The notes beneath the pieces were generated by a model. The model worked only from the letters and a program-made list of their open reading frames with translations, did not search any database and was not told where the DNA came from. Positions 31,873 through 40,241 of a DNA stretch of 64,000 nt are shown here, one piece after another (positions within the stretch are counted from its first letter, which is position 1; each line of letters opens with the position of its first letter). Made by a program: the position numbers and the translations under genes. The stretch is from Stagnimonas aquatica (GTDB lineage Bacteria; Pseudomonadota; Gammaproteobacteria; Nevskiales; Nevskiaceae): assembly GCF_003730135.1 (NCBI RefSeq), contig NZ_RJVO01000002.1:372001-436000 (forward strand), given 5' to 3'.

Positions 31873-33482
31873 CGTGCCGCCTCGCCCGGACGCCCGACGA
31901 TGCGCAGATCCTTGCTGTAATGGATGTCCAGCGGATTGTCCTGCCAGCCCTGGACCCAGGGCTTCACCAGATGCTTGGAGGTGTAGGTGTAGATCGGCAG
32001 CAGCGGCTGGTCACGCAGCAGCATTTGCTCGGCCTGCGCGAGGTGCTGGCGGCGACGCTCGGAGTCCGCTTCTGCGGCTGCCAACGCCAGCAAGCTGTCG
32101 TAGTCCGGATTGCTGTAGGCCATGTCGTTCTGGCCGTGGCTGGAATGCAGGATGTCGGTAAAGGCCGTGGGGTCGTCGTAGTCGGCGATCCAGACCGCAC
32201 GGAACAACTGGGTGATCTTGCGCAGATTGCGATTCTGGATAAAGACCTTGAACTCCTCGTTGAGCAGCGTGGTGCGCACACCCAGCCACTGCTTCCACAT
32301 CGCCGCCACCACTGTCGCGATGCGCTTGTGATCCTCGTGGGTGTTGTAGCGCAGTTCCACCTCCAGCGGCCGCTGCTCGGAGTAGCCCGCCTCCGCGTAC
32401 AGGCGCCTGGCTTCGGCCAGCCGCCGCTCGCGCGACCAGTCGGCCCATTCCGGCCGTTGCGGCGTGTAGCCACTCAAGCCCGGCGGCAGCAGGCTATACG
32501 CCGGCAGCGCGAGACCGTTCATGACCTTATCGACGATCACCTGGCGATCCACCGCCAAGGTCAAGGCCCTGCGCAGCTTGGGGTTGTCCTTGAACGGTGG
32601 GCGGGAGCAGTTGAAGCCGTAGAAGTAGGTTCCGAGATAGCTGGAAACATGCAAATCCTGGCCATAGTGCTGGCGCAACCATGGCGCCTGCTGCAAGGGA
32701 ATCTCGTAGGTCACGTCCAGTTCGTCGGCGCGATACCGCTTGAGCTCGGTATTGCTGTCCTCGGAGGGCTGGTACACCACCGTGTCGATGGCAGTACGCG
32801 CATCGTTCCAGTAATAGCGGTTGCGCTTCAGGCGAATGGACGACTGCGGCGTCCAGGACTCCAAGGTGTAGGCGCCATTGCTGACCAGACGGCCAGGGCG
32901 TGCGAAATCCTTGCCCCAGCGCTCCAGGCTGGGGCGGTGGATGGGGAAGGTAGAGGGGTGGGATAGCAACCCGAGGAAGTACGGCCGAGGCGAGCTCAGA
33001 CGGATTATTAGAGTCTGCGCATCGATCACTTCCACGCCAAGCTCTCTAAGTTGCCGCGCCCCAACCATCACCTCCGTCGCGCCTTCGATAGGTGCCAGCA
33101 TCTGGGCATAGGCAGAACCGGTCGCTGGATCGACACTGCGACGCAGACCATCAGCAAAATCCTCTGCCGTTAGTGGATCGCCATTCGACCAACGCGCCTG
33201 CGCGCGCAGTTGGAACCGGTATTCCCGGCCGTCGGGACTGACCTCCCAGCGCTCCGCCGCGCCGGCAACGACCTCACCGCGAGACGACAAGCTGGTTAGT
33301 CCCTCGTAGAGGTCGCGTACGATGTTTGACGCGCTGACGCCCTCGACTCGCTGTGGGTCCAAGGTTTCAGGTTCGTTCCCATTGCCGACGCTCAGTCGTG
33401 ACTCCGCCGCGCAAAAATGGGCTGGGCACAACAGCAGCGCAGCCAGCATCTGCCAGCAGAGCTTTCGCGCCGGGAAACTCAC
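31869..33482 (-). CDS. oppA: Oligopeptide-binding protein, OppA type
   Basis: 537 aa from GTG 33482; the longer frame upstream lacks a signal peptide. Signal 'KLCWQMLAALLLCPAHFCAAES' then 'GNEPETLDPQRVEGVSASNIVRDLYEGLTS', the SBP_bac_5 start, and 'SNGDPLTAEDFADGLRRSVDP'. The C-terminus ends 'LDIHYSKDLRIV' as in OppA. Captures peptides in the periplasm for OppBCD. First gene of the operon. An internal methionine (ATG 33449) is an alternative start. Confidence 0.9.
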   Translation of the reverse strand: MSFPARKLCWQMLAALLLCPAHFCAAESRLSVGNGNEPETLDPQRVEGVSASNIVRDLYEGLTSLSSRGEVVAGAAERWEVSPDGREYRFQLRAQARWSNGDPLTAEDFADGLRRSVDPATGSAYAQMLAPIEGATEVMVGARQLRELGVEVIDAQTLIIRLSSPRPYFLGLLSHPSTFPIHRPSLERWGKDFARPGRLVSNGAYTLESWTPQSSIRLKRNRYYWNDARTAIDTVVYQPSEDSNTELKRYRADELDVTYEIPLQQAPWLRQHYGQDLHVSSYLGTYFYGFNCSRPPFKDNPKLRRALTLAVDRQVIVDKVMNGLALPAYSLLPPGLSGYTPQRPEWADWSRERRLAEARRLYAEAGYSEQRPLEVELRYNTHEDHKRIATVVAAMWKQWLGVRTTLLNEEFKVFIQNRNLRKITQLFRAVWIADYDDPTAFTDILHSSHGQNDMAYSNPDYDSLLALAAAEADSERRRQHLAQAEQMLLRDQPLLPIYTYTSKHLVKPWVQGWQDNPLDIHYSKDLRIVGRPGEAAR

Positions 33483-33813
33483 GACCAAGCTTTCGCCGAG
33501 ACCGGCTTTTCTAGTCGCGGCTTCGGAGTCACACACCCGCAGCGTGCCAAGCCAGTAAGGGTGCCCGTGACGTAAACCGCCCCTAGAAAGCTTGATCTCC
33601 TGAACCGCATCCCGAGCCGCGAAGCCGACGCCCCGGTGAAGCCGGCCGAATAGCGCGGAGACATATTGAACCGGCAAACAATCGGGAGAGAGCTGAATCT
33701 CCAACCTGACGATACCGTTGCTATGTACAGGTATTCCTCTGACCTAACGCGGCTCATGAGGCAAGCCCAATATGGAGCCAGGTCACGTCAGATTGTGGGC
33801 ATGGCTAGCAGGC
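33483..33813. other. Intergenic region, no gene recognised
   Basis: 331 bases between oppA and the TPR-hydroxylase gene. Overlapping short frames exist on both strands but none has a recognisable start, a domain or coding-like composition. G+C is lower than in the opp genes. It presumably holds the opp promoter and marks the edge of the accessory segment that follows. Confidence 0.5.
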
Positions 33814-35007
33814 TCATAACCCTTCGCTCGGAGTCAGTTCGTTATAACTATCCATTGCCGCCAGTACCGCGCTGATGTTCTCCCTCTCAATCGTGCTGAG
33901 GCGGGGATTCCAAACATCACAAATCAGCACCACGCGAACTTCGTTGCTGTTGTTCCAGGCCTCGTGCTCAATGGTGTCGTCGAAGATCCAGGCCTGGCCA
34001 ACACGCCACTCTCGGATTTCATTACCCACACGGAAACCGCAGCCCGAAGGAACCACCAAAGGGAGGTGCATCACCAAACGGACGTTGGCTACGCCGGTAT
34101 GCGGCGGAATTCGGGTTTGCGGCTTTAGCACAGAGAACATCGCCGCCGGCATGCGCCCCGCAGCTTGCGGTTGCGGCAACTTTGCCAACGCCGCCATCGT
34201 AGCCGGGCAGCGTAAACAGTTCTCTTCGTAACGGCGCCCGTGATGAAAAAAATGAAACGCGCTCCAGCTCAGCGAGCGATTCAATGCAGCCCATTGGTCT
34301 AGCGGAATGCCGTCGGGGTAATCAACATAGGGGGTGAACCCCTGCTCTACCGCCATAATTTGGGCGAGCTCCTGCTGAATTCGCGGAGTAGCTGCTTCCA
34401 GTTCTTCCAACCAGGGGAACTCGCCTCGCTCCCAAAACTCGGTTGCAGGCAGGCCGGGGTAGAAATAGTCTGTCGGCTCCTGTCGGAAGCGCGGCTTGAG
34501 GCCCAAAGTGGAGTCGACAAAGTTGGCGAGCCGTCGTCCCACCACACCGCTGTTGGTCTCTGTAATCAGCGGGACTATCTGGTTTAGGTGCTCACGCATT
34601 CCGCGCAGATAGCGTTCGTAAACCAAACGCCCATGTCGTATGGCCTGGAGGCTAGCTGAGTCTAGCCGACTATCCGCCGGCGCCTGGGTGAGCGCAACTC
34701 CGTACGCGCGGGCTGCTTCCTTCGATTTTCCGTCTCTTTCTAGCAACGTCGCCCTCATCAGAAGGGCGAGAAAGAAACGTGGATCAAGACGCAAGGCCTG
34801 ATCGACGGCGACCATTGCGCCCGAATAATCGCAGCAAGCTCTGCTGGCGGCCGCAAGGTGGAGCCACAAACCGGGGTCCGACGAGTGCAGATTCAATGCC
34901 TGTTTGAGGCGGTCCCGTGCCGTCTCAGCATCGGCAGCAGCCATCGCCTCACTGGCCTGCTGATGCAGTACCGATAGGGTCTGTTGAATCGTTCTCGACA
35001 GTTCCAC
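33814..35007 (-). CDS. TPR protein with C-terminal aspartyl/asparaginyl beta-hydroxylase domain
   Basis: 397 aa from GTG 35007, favoured by a GAGGGTGGG stretch at workable spacing; GTG 35019 is in frame and adds four residues. Residues about 20-115 are TPR-like ('GLWLHLAAASRACCDYSGAMVAVDQALRLDPRFF'). The C-terminal third is an Asp_Arg_Hydrox cupin: 'RIPPHTGVANVRLVMHLPL' (first Fe-ligand His303), 'AWIFDDTIEHEAWN' (His348) and 'VRVVLICDVWNP' (2-oxoglutarate Arg358). Predicted Fe(II)/2OG oxygenase acting on protein or peptide side chains, the target unknown. It lies downstream of the TonB-receptor terminator, same strand. G+C is lower than the core genome here. Confidence 0.86.
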   Translation of the reverse strand: MELSRTIQQTLSVLHQQASEAMAAADAETARDRLKQALNLHSSDPGLWLHLAAASRACCDYSGAMVAVDQALRLDPRFFLALLMRATLLERDGKSKEAARAYGVALTQAPADSRLDSASLQAIRHGRLVYERYLRGMREHLNQIVPLITETNSGVVGRRLANFVDSTLGLKPRFRQEPTDYFYPGLPATEFWERGEFPWLEELEAATPRIQQELAQIMAVEQGFTPYVDYPDGIPLDQWAALNRSLSWSAFHFFHHGRRYEENCLRCPATMAALAKLPQPQAAGRMPAAMFSVLKPQTRIPPHTGVANVRLVMHLPLVVPSGCGFRVGNEIREWRVGQAWIFDDTIEHEAWNNSNEVRVVLICDVWNPRLSTIERENISAVLAAMDSYNELTPSEGL

Positions 35008-35051
35008 CGTCAAACCCACCCTCGTCGTCTTTACGTGCTAGCAGATTATCC

Positions 35052-35083
35052 AAAAAAAAACGGCGGGTCTTACGAACCCGCCG
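35052..35083 (-). terminator. Rho-independent terminator after the TonB-dependent receptor
   Basis: Stem CGGCGGGT (35061-35068) / ACCCGCCG (35076-35083), followed in the minus-strand direction by nine T (35060-35052). It separates the receptor from the TPR-hydroxylase gene. Confidence 0.92.
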
Positions 35084-35109
35084 CTTTGATTGCAAACAAC
35101 AGTGCTGCT

Positions 35110-38100
35110 TTAGAAATCCAAGGTCACGCTGGTGAACAGGAAGCGTCCCATGGAATCGTACACCTGAGGATAGGTGTTACCGCTGCCGACAACGGAGGTC
35201 GTGGCGCCGGAGCCCACCAACGGCGGCTCGTTGTCCAGGACGTTCTGGATACCGGCGCGCACGGTGTACTTCTTCGCAAGGCGGATGCTGCCGAACAGAT
35301 CGAAGTAGCTCTGACCCGACAGCTTGTCGTCACGGAGATTGTTAAGACCAGAACCGTCAGCCTCGACCTCACCGATGTAGCGCCAAGCCAGCGAAACCGC
35401 CGAGTCATACCAGGGCATCTGCCAGCTACCACGCAGTTTGTGCCGCCACTGCGAAACCGGCGCGCCGCACTGCGGACCGTACTTACCGACGCAGTTGTAG
35501 GCCAGGCTTTCGTCACCCGGGATCGGGGAAACCTTCTGCTGGGTGTTCAGAGTACCGACGTAATCGACCACGAAGGTACCAACAGGACCCAGGCCGAGAT
35601 CGGTGGCCTTGATGCGGTAATCGCCCTTGAAGTCAATACCCGCAGCCAGCAACGTACCAGTGTTGGTCGTCGTGTCGACGACGTAACCGTTGTTGCTCAG
35701 CCAAAGGGTACCCTGGGTGATACCGGCGGTGGGATCGCGATTGATGAGATCGCAAAGCGCACCACTGTTGTAGCAAGAGGCCAGGATGGTATCTGCGCCG
35801 TAGCCCGAGATGTAACCGTCAACCTTGATGTTGAAGTAGTCGACGGAGAAGCTCAGGCCTTTGACAAACGACGGAGTCAACACAAAGCCAAAGGTATAGG
35901 TGTCGGCGGTCTCGGCCTTCAGGCCCGGTGAGGTGCCGACCTGGCCGTTGTACTGCTCCGCAGCATTCGGTCGGATGGTGCCATACAGTGCCGGGTTGGC
36001 GGCAATCAGCGGATCGTTAAGGCACTGGTCGCGCGTAGCGCCGCCTGAAACAACTTCACCCGCGGCAACCTGGTCCGGAGTCAGCAGACCAGCACAAGGA
36101 TCGGTCGAACCATCCAACTGCACGTTCAGCGGCGAGGCCAACTCACCGATGTTCGGGGCACGAACCGCTCGGTTGTAACTGCCACGAAGCTTGATATCGT
36201 CAACCGGAGCGTAGTTCAGGCCAACCTTGTAGGCGTTGGTGCTATCAATGGAGCTGTAGCTGGAGAAGCGATACCCGAGGTCAACGCTCAACTCCTTACC
36301 AAACGGCTGGTCCTGCCAGATCGGCAGTCGGGCCTCGGCAAAGAATTCCTTGACATCAAATTGCCCTCCGCTGCCAAGCGTTGCACCACCCTGACCAGCG
36401 AGGTCACCTGTGGCAAAAGCCTGATCAACTTCCAGGATGGAACGCTCGTCCCGGTATTCCGTACCCAACGCGACCGTAACGGCTTCATTAGCCCAGGGCG
36501 TCTGCAAGGGCAACGGACCGGAGACCGACGCCGTGGCAACACGCTCCTCAACCACTCCGAGCTGGAAGCCCGGAGTCTGGAGGTAGCCGAGAGCCGCAGG
36601 GGTCACGCCACCAACCGAGAAGATATTCCAGGGCACACATGCCGGGTCGGTCCCGTCGGCAAACGAGCGGCAAACCGCGTTTCCACTACCGTCATCGATG
36701 ACGTCCAGAGCCCGACCGACGCGCACGATCGAGAAGTCGTTGCGGTAAATGTTCTCGCGGGTGGTCTTACCGAACTGATAAGACGCGTCATAGGACCAGT
36801 CGCCAACGATATCACCCTTAATGCCGCCGACGATACGGAAGGAGTTGTGGCGGAGATCACTGTCACGACCACCACCTTCCACATTGCGGCGCAGGATCAG
36901 AGTGTCCGTGGTCTGGGCAGTCGGGTCTTCGTTCTGGAACAACAGGTCTTCCTGTTGCTGCGAGATCAGCGGGTTGTCGCGATCGATGGTGACGGCCACA
37001 CCGAAGGCGCCGCTGGGCGCGATCACGGCATTGGTGCGGTCATCCATGAACATGACCTGACTGTAAACCTCAGCGTGCTTATTGATCTCGTAATGACCAA
37101 ACGCACCCAGGGTGTAACGCTCGTCGTTACGCTGGAAGTAGTTGTACGGATTGAAGTTAAAAACGTCCGTCGCAGCGAACGGGCGGAAGGTATTGCCCGG
37201 ACCAGACGTATCAAGGGTATAGGCGCCATCGTAATTGCCAAGAATCTGGCCGGTCGCGCTGGTACCGGAACCGCCGCAGATGAAGTCGTTAGGCCGCGCA
37301 CCAGTCGGAGCACTAGCACGAGAAAGCGCGCACGCACTGAAGTCGCGCTGCCCCTGATCAATGGGATCAATCTGGCGGTAAGTCGCGTAGGCCGAAACGT
37401 TGCCCTTACCATCAGCCGTATTGGTGCCGATAACTGCGGCAAGATCCCAAGACTGACCGTCCCACTTATTCTCGGCAGGGCGCGTAAAGCCCTTGGCCTG
37501 CACAACATCGCCGATTTGACTGTCATTCTTGTGGTTGAAGATGCCGCGCTGAGCCTCGATGCGAACGCCTTCAAAATTCTTCTTCATCACGAAGTTGACG
37601 ACACCTGCGACCGCGTCAGCACCATAGGTGGCCGAAGCGCCGCCAGTCAGCACGTCAACGCGATCAATCAGTGCCGCAGGAATGAAGTTGAGGTCAGCGG
37701 TGGAATCGCCAGGATCACCCGGTTGCACGCGTTTGCCGTCGATCAGCACCAAGGTACGCGAGGAGCCAAGGTCGCGAAGATCCACAGTGGCAGTACCAGT
37801 CGCGCCGTTAGCGAGGTTGCCGCCCTGATCCGCAAACACCTGCGGCAGGCTGTTGAGCAAATCTTCGACGCGGGTGGTGCCTTGGAACTTAATCTCCTGC
37901 GCGCCTACCGTGGTAATCGGGCTGGAACTGGTCAGATTCGGCGCCTTGATGCGCGAGCCCGTAACCTGAACAGCCTTCAACTCCACCGCCTTGGTCGCCG
38001 GAGCAGCGGCAGGGGCCGCTTCAGGCGCAGGAGCCGTCTCAGGCACAGTGGTCGCCGCCGGAGCGGTGTCCTGCGCAAAAGTGGGAGCTGCGGCGCTGGC

Positions 38101-38163
38101 AATGCCAGCGGCGAACGCAGCCCACACTGACCTCCGAATACATCCGTCTACGCTAAGTTTCAT
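35110..38163 (-). CDS. TonB-dependent outer-membrane receptor
   Basis: 1017 aa from ATG 38163, preceded by GGGAG; a longer frame upstream is not coding. Signal peptide ends near 'AAAPTFAQ'. An Ala/Pro-rich stretch (about 33-60) precedes the likely TonB-box/plug start 'AVELKAVQVTGSRIKAPNL'. Plug motifs 'RVEDLLNSLPQVF', 'RTLVLIDGKRVQPGDPG', 'IDRVDVLTGGASATYGADAVAGVVNFVMKK'. The barrel ends 'FLFTSVTLDF', with the terminal Phe of BamA substrates. This is the CirA/OMR-type branch common in carbohydrate, peptide or siderophore uptake by Xanthomonas/Caulobacter-like bacteria. The ligand cannot be read. It is flanked by two 2OG-oxygenase genes. Confidence 0.93.
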   Translation of the reverse strand: MKLSVDGCIRRSVWAAFAAGIASAAAPTFAQDTAPAATTVPETAPAPEAAPAAAPATKAVELKAVQVTGSRIKAPNLTSSSPITTVGAQEIKFQGTTRVEDLLNSLPQVFADQGGNLANGATGTATVDLRDLGSSRTLVLIDGKRVQPGDPGDSTADLNFIPAALIDRVDVLTGGASATYGADAVAGVVNFVMKKNFEGVRIEAQRGIFNHKNDSQIGDVVQAKGFTRPAENKWDGQSWDLAAVIGTNTADGKGNVSAYATYRQIDPIDQGQRDFSACALSRASAPTGARPNDFICGGSGTSATGQILGNYDGAYTLDTSGPGNTFRPFAATDVFNFNPYNYFQRNDERYTLGAFGHYEINKHAEVYSQVMFMDDRTNAVIAPSGAFGVAVTIDRDNPLISQQQEDLLFQNEDPTAQTTDTLILRRNVEGGGRDSDLRHNSFRIVGGIKGDIVGDWSYDASYQFGKTTRENIYRNDFSIVRVGRALDVIDDGSGNAVCRSFADGTDPACVPWNIFSVGGVTPAALGYLQTPGFQLGVVEERVATASVSGPLPLQTPWANEAVTVALGTEYRDERSILEVDQAFATGDLAGQGGATLGSGGQFDVKEFFAEARLPIWQDQPFGKELSVDLGYRFSSYSSIDSTNAYKVGLNYAPVDDIKLRGSYNRAVRAPNIGELASPLNVQLDGSTDPCAGLLTPDQVAAGEVVSGGATRDQCLNDPLIAANPALYGTIRPNAAEQYNGQVGTSPGLKAETADTYTFGFVLTPSFVKGLSFSVDYFNIKVDGYISGYGADTILASCYNSGALCDLINRDPTAGITQGTLWLSNNGYVVDTTTNTGTLLAAGIDFKGDYRIKATDLGLGPVGTFVVDYVGTLNTQQKVSPIPGDESLAYNCVGKYGPQCGAPVSQWRHKLRGSWQMPWYDSAVSLAWRYIGEVEADGSGLNNLRDDKLSGQSYFDLFGSIRLAKKYTVRAGIQNVLDNEPPLVGSGATTSVVGSGNTYPQVYDSMGRFLFTSVTLDF

Positions 38164-38386
38164 TTGATTGACTCCCTTGGGGACAGCGAATACCAAAAAA
38201 TTAAAGGCCCTCGACCAAAGCAGGGCCCACATGCCAAGCCAACACGAGTTTCAGCCCAGGCTGTCACCGCAACGTAACGTTGTGCATTGCGACACGTCAA
38301 TACGGCTTACGGCCTAAACCCATATCCCGCCTGATACTTGTGGGAAAGCAAAATCCTTGCCCAGACAGGGAACCTCGCGGGCTAGC
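38164..38386. promoter_or_regulatory. Upstream region of the TonB-dependent receptor
   Basis: Non-coding, G+C-poor relative to the window. It should carry the receptor promoter; a TTGACG with TTACGT 17 bases downstream is visible on the minus strand, but the second hexamer is a poor -10 match. The left target-site copy of the IS (CTAGC, 38382-38386) is at its far end. Confidence 0.4.
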
Positions 38387-39407
38387 TGTAAAGGTTCGAT
38401 AGGTTGTTCATCCGGCTGTGGAGATGGGAATCTGAGCTTGTCGAGAGTTCAGAGCCATCACCAGGGAGCCGGATGAACAGTCATCAGAATGCCCGAACGA
38501 CGTGGCGTGGGCGAATGTGATTGGTAGAGCGGATCGCAGTCATTGGTCTTGCTGCCGCTGCGATTGAGGCGGGTATTTCGCAGCGCACGGCAGCGAAATG
38601 GAAGTCCCGCTTTGTGACTGAAGGCGACGCGGGCCTTCGGGATCGGTCGAGCCGACCTCATGCCGTGCGCGCGGCGCTGAACGGAGAGCAGCTTGCTGAA
38701 GCACTGCGCTTGCGTCGGGCCCGCTGGACGATCCGGGCGATTGCCAGCTCACTGGCAGCGCCCTATCCGACTGTGCGGCGGTTCCTGGCCGGTCGGAGCT
38801 TGAGCCGGCTGCCTCCCATCGAAGCGCCACCACCGGTGGTGCGCTACGAGCATACGACGCCCGGGTCTATGATTCACCTCGACACCAAGAAGCTCGGGCG
38901 GCTCGAGAAGACCGGACACCGCATCACCGGAAACAAGCGCGATCACGTCTGCTGCGTGGGCTGGGAAGTGCTGCATCTGGCCATTGACGATCACAGCCGG
39001 CTGGCCTACACCGAAGTGCTGATCGACGAGAAGAAAGCTACGACCACCGACTTTCTGGAACGCGCACTGGCGTGGTTTACCGAACACGGTGTTTCAACCG
39101 CGCGGGTGATGACGGACAACGGCGTGTCCTATCGCTCGAAGCCTTTTGGTGCCGCACTGGCCGTACGAGGCATCCGCCACGTCTTCACCAAACCGTATAC
39201 GCCACGGACCAACGGCAAGGCCGAACGCTTTGTGCAAACGGCACTGCGCGAATGGGCCTATGCCCATGCCTATAACCACTCCAGCGAACGCACCGACCAG
39301 CTTGCACGATGGAACCACTTCTACAATCACCACCGACAACATTCAGCAATCGGCTTCTGCCCTCCCATCAGCCGCATCCCCATGAATAACGTATCGAACC
39401 TCAACAC
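38387..39407 (+). mobile_element. IS481-family insertion sequence
   Basis: About 1.02 kb. The left end TGTAAAGGTTCGATAGGTTG and the right end (reverse complement) TGTTGAGGTTCGATACGTTA are clear imperfect inverted repeats, continuing into TTCAT on both sides. It is flanked by CTAGC on the left (38382-38386) and CTAGC on the right (39408-39412), a direct target duplication consistent with IS481's CTAG preference. It sits between the TonB receptor and the oxygenase genes. Confidence 0.88.
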
Positions 39408-39411
39408 CTAG
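38473..39411 (+). pseudogene. IS481-family transposase with an in-frame TGA after codon 15
   Basis: The expected start is ATG 38473: 'MNSHQNARTTWRGRM' matches the conserved N-terminus of IS481 transposases, then TGA at 38518-38520 interrupts, and the same frame goes on 'LVERIAVIGLAAAAIEAGISQRTAAKWKSRF' (helix-turn-helix) and 'GLRDRSSRPH'. The DDE catalytic core is intact: 'LHLAIDDHSRLAYTEV', 'VMTDNGVSYRS', 'YTPRTNGKAERFVQTALREW'. Translation could restart at TTG 38521 (296 aa), so it may be active or partly active. The stop codon TAG (39409-39411) lies in the target-site copy. Confidence 0.82.
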
Positions 39412-39442
39412 CAGTCGATGTTTGGCCTTTGGGGAGGCGTGC

Positions 39443-39481
39443 ATGAATTGCGGCAGGACAAGTACCATCAACCGCAAATGA
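39443..39481 (+). CDS. Possible 12-codon leader peptide coupled to the oxygenase gene
   Basis: GGGGAGG (39431-39437) at good spacing precedes ATG 39443. The frame reads 'MNCGRTSTINRK' and stops at TGA 39479-39481, which overlaps the oxygenase ATG (ATGA). The oxygenase itself has no Shine-Dalgarno, so this leader may drive its translation by coupling. Whether the peptide has its own role is unknown; length gives little statistical weight. Confidence 0.4.
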   Translation: MNCGRTSTINRK

Positions 39482-40131
39482 ACTTACAAATTACAACCCC
39501 TTTTGCGACGCCATTCGGCTTCGCTCGTCACCCGGCACCAAGCAGTTTGAACGCTGAGTTGCGCAGGCTATTTCTCGAAAAGGAAAAGGATCCTTCTTCC
39601 GCCAATGCGAAGGCCACCATGCAGGTGACCAAGGACTTATTCGAGAGCCGCTTCGACTTGTTCAATTGGCCCGAGCCATGCGTACGCGAGTTGCGGGAAT
39701 TCTGCTGGCGGCACTTGCACCACTTCGTCTCGACATTGCATGGTCAAGAGGCCACCACACTGTCTAGAATCATCGGACATGCCGATGCTTGGTTCCACGT
39801 CACTCGACAGCACGGTTATTTCGGACTTCACAACCACCCCATGGCTTCGTGGTCGGGCGTCTACTGCGTCGATTCGGGATGCAACGGCGAAGAGCCAGAG
39901 AAGGGAGGCCTACTAAGTTTTCCGCACCCCAACCTCGCCGCCGCGATGTTCAAAGATGCGGCAAACAGCAAGCTCAGAATCCCGTACGGCTATCAATCCC
40001 GGGAGTACTTCTTGAACCCAGGCGATTTGCTGCTGTTCCCATCCTGGGTATCGCACCAAGTCACCCCATTTTTCGGGGACTCCCCGCGCATCACCGTGGC
40101 TTTCAATGCGTGGTTCACGTTTTCTCAGTGA
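39478..40131 (+). CDS. Putative 2OG-Fe(II) oxygenase, TIGR02466 type
   Basis: 217 aa from ATG 39478; the longer frame lacks a credible start. The family pattern is present: 'AWFHVTRQHGYFGLHNHPMASWSGVYCV' with His118 and His120, 'GGLLSFPHP', 'LNPGDLLLFPSWVSHQVTPFFGDSPRITVAFNAWF' with distal His193 and Arg204. Predicted Fe(II)/2-oxoglutarate dioxygenase of unknown substrate. It lies right after the IS, transcribed away from the TonB receptor, and before the IS arrived the two would have been divergent neighbours. A bidirectional terminator follows. Confidence 0.86.
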   Translation: MNLQITTPFATPFGFARHPAPSSLNAELRRLFLEKEKDPSSANAKATMQVTKDLFESRFDLFNWPEPCVRELREFCWRHLHHFVSTLHGQEATTLSRIIGHADAWFHVTRQHGYFGLHNHPMASWSGVYCVDSGCNGEEPEKGGLLSFPHPNLAAAMFKDAANSKLRIPYGYQSREYFLNPGDLLLFPSWVSHQVTPFFGDSPRITVAFNAWFTFSQ

Positions 40132-40199
40132 CGAAGACCGTCAGCTCCGAAAAGAGGGCCGCAGTCCAAGCGTCCCAAGCCGAGTCGCGGCCGACGAAT

Positions 40200-40226
40200 A
40201 AAAAAGGCGCCTAGGGCGCCGTTTTT
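40200..40226. terminator. Bidirectional Rho-independent terminator
   Basis: Stem GGCGCC (40206-40211) / GGCGCC (40215-40220) with loop TAG, A-run on the left and T-run on the right. It serves the oxygenase gene on the plus strand and the alpha operon (rplQ) on the minus strand. Confidence 0.93.
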
Positions 40227-40241
40227 ATTCTTGTGGGAACA

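Noticed and set aside
33483-33813. Short frames that might be a broken transposase or integrase
   Set aside because: Translations in all frames show no recognisable motif; I leave the stretch as non-coding.
38330-38340. Possible tRNA or attachment site at the edge of the accessory segment
   Set aside because: No cloverleaf or direct repeat other than the IS target duplication was found.
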